Positions 5,985-6,319 of a DNA stretch of 6,319 nucleotides are shown here, in pieces. A model generated the notes under the pieces. That model had not been told where the DNA came from. It saw nothing but the letters and a program-made list of their open reading frames with translations, and did not search any database. The position numbers were made by a program, and so were the translations under genes. Within the stretch, counting starts at the first letter, position 1. Each line of letters starts with the position of its first letter. Origin of the DNA: Pseudomonadota bacterium (lineage in GTDB: Bacteria > Myxococcota > Myxococcia > Myxococcales > Anaeromyxobacteraceae); NCBI GenBank assembly GCA_023419875.1, contig JAEZXM010000538.1, positions 1 to 6,319 of the forward strand, read 5' to 3'.

Positions 5985-6319
5985 GTGCTCGAGACCATTC
6001 AGCCACACCGACCCTCGGACTCGAAGGAGCCCAGCCAGGAGTCGGTGACTGAGATCCTGGGGTATCGGGTCTCCTCCTCGCCGGTCCACGATATCGCTGC
6101 CGAGATCCTCGCGTGGATCCAGAGAGGCGACCGTTGCCGCTGGGCCGCCTGCCTGAACCCGCACTCCTATGCCGTCGCGTCGCGAGAGGCTGCGTTCCGC
6201 GAGGCACTCCTCGATTCGGATTGGCTCCTACCGGACGGCGTGGGAGTCGTTATCGCCGCACGCCTGCTCGGCCGCCCGCTTTCAGGGCGGGTGACCGGAA
6301 TGGACCTCTTCACGGCGGT
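5985..6319 (+). CDS. WecG/TagA/CpsF-family (GT26) glycosyltransferase, 3'-truncated by window edge
   Basis: Frame from GTG 5985 runs off the right edge with 111 complete codons and no stop. After a short polar N-terminus the family pattern is clear: EILGYRVSSSPVHDIAAEI (23-41) corresponds to the first strand and helix, then ACLNPHSYAVASRE (55-68), WLLPDGVGVVIAARLLG (80-96) and GRVTGMDLF (101-109). In the family, the Asn of the LNP/LNA segment (N58), the Asp of PDGxG (D84, the proposed catalytic base in TagA) and the Arg of RVTG (R102) form the active site. The family is inverting and transfers N-acetylmannosaminuronate, N-acetylmannosamine or a related sugar from UDP to an undecaprenyl-pyrophosphate-linked first sugar, so this enzyme likely performs an early step of repeat-unit assembly at the inner membrane. 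The C-terminal membrane-targeting region lies outside the window. Full family proteins are about 240-260 residues, so a little under half is seen. It is divergent from the Wzy-like operon. Confidence 0.93.
   Translation, partial: MLETIQPHRPSDSKEPSQESVTEILGYRVSSSPVHDIAAEILAWIQRGDRCRWAACLNPHSYAVASREAAFREALLDSDWLLPDGVGVVIAARLLGRPLSGRVTGMDLFTA

Noticed and set aside
5780..5998. 73-residue N-terminal extension of the Wzy-like protein
   Set aside because: It is polar, without family features, crosses the whole divergent control region and overlaps the start and ribosome binding site of the GT26 gene.
1..6319. Mobile elements, CRISPR arrays, tRNA or rRNA genes
   Set aside because: No transposase or integrase motifs, terminal inverted repeats, regularly spaced repeats or RNA-gene signatures were seen on either strand.

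Overview
This is a GC-rich window from what looks like a bacterial surface-polysaccharide (exopolysaccharide or O-antigen type) locus. Coding density is high, third positions are strongly GC-biased (CTC, GAG, GCG, CGC dominate), and long spurious antisense frames are common, as expected at such GC. The gene set and base composition would fit a high-GC Gram-negative such as a member of the Myxococcota, but nothing here fixes the taxon and that guess is weak.

Layout from left to right. Positions 2-880 (+) hold the C-terminal part of a tetratricopeptide-repeat (TPR) protein whose start lies outside the window. It converges, across a 39-bp gap, on a three-gene leftward (-) operon. Read in the direction of transcription, the operon is: an O-antigen ligase/polymerase-type (Wzy/WaaL-like) membrane protein (5779-4505); a GT4-family glycosyltransferase of 394 residues (4494-3310); and a 796-residue protein with two complete, different GT4-type glycosyltransferase units joined by a Pro/Thr/Ser/Arg-rich linker (3310-920). 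The three genes are tightly packed: a 10-nt gap, then a 1-nt stop/start overlap (TGATG). To the right, a 205-bp divergent control region (5780-5984) separates the operon from a rightward gene (5985 to the window edge) encoding the N-terminal part of a WecG/TagA/CpsF (GT26) glycosyltransferase.

Together these genes suggest assembly of a lipid-linked repeat unit. The GT26 enzyme would add an early sugar to an undecaprenyl-linked primer on the cytoplasmic face. The GT4 enzyme and the two-domain enzyme would add further sugars (up to three more transfers). The Wzy-like protein would polymerise or ligate the units on the periplasmic side. The priming phosphoglycosyl transferase, flippase and export proteins are not in the window. 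The sugar specificity cannot be read from sequence.

The most unusual item is the tandem glycosyltransferase fusion. No mobile element, CRISPR array, tRNA or rRNA was seen.
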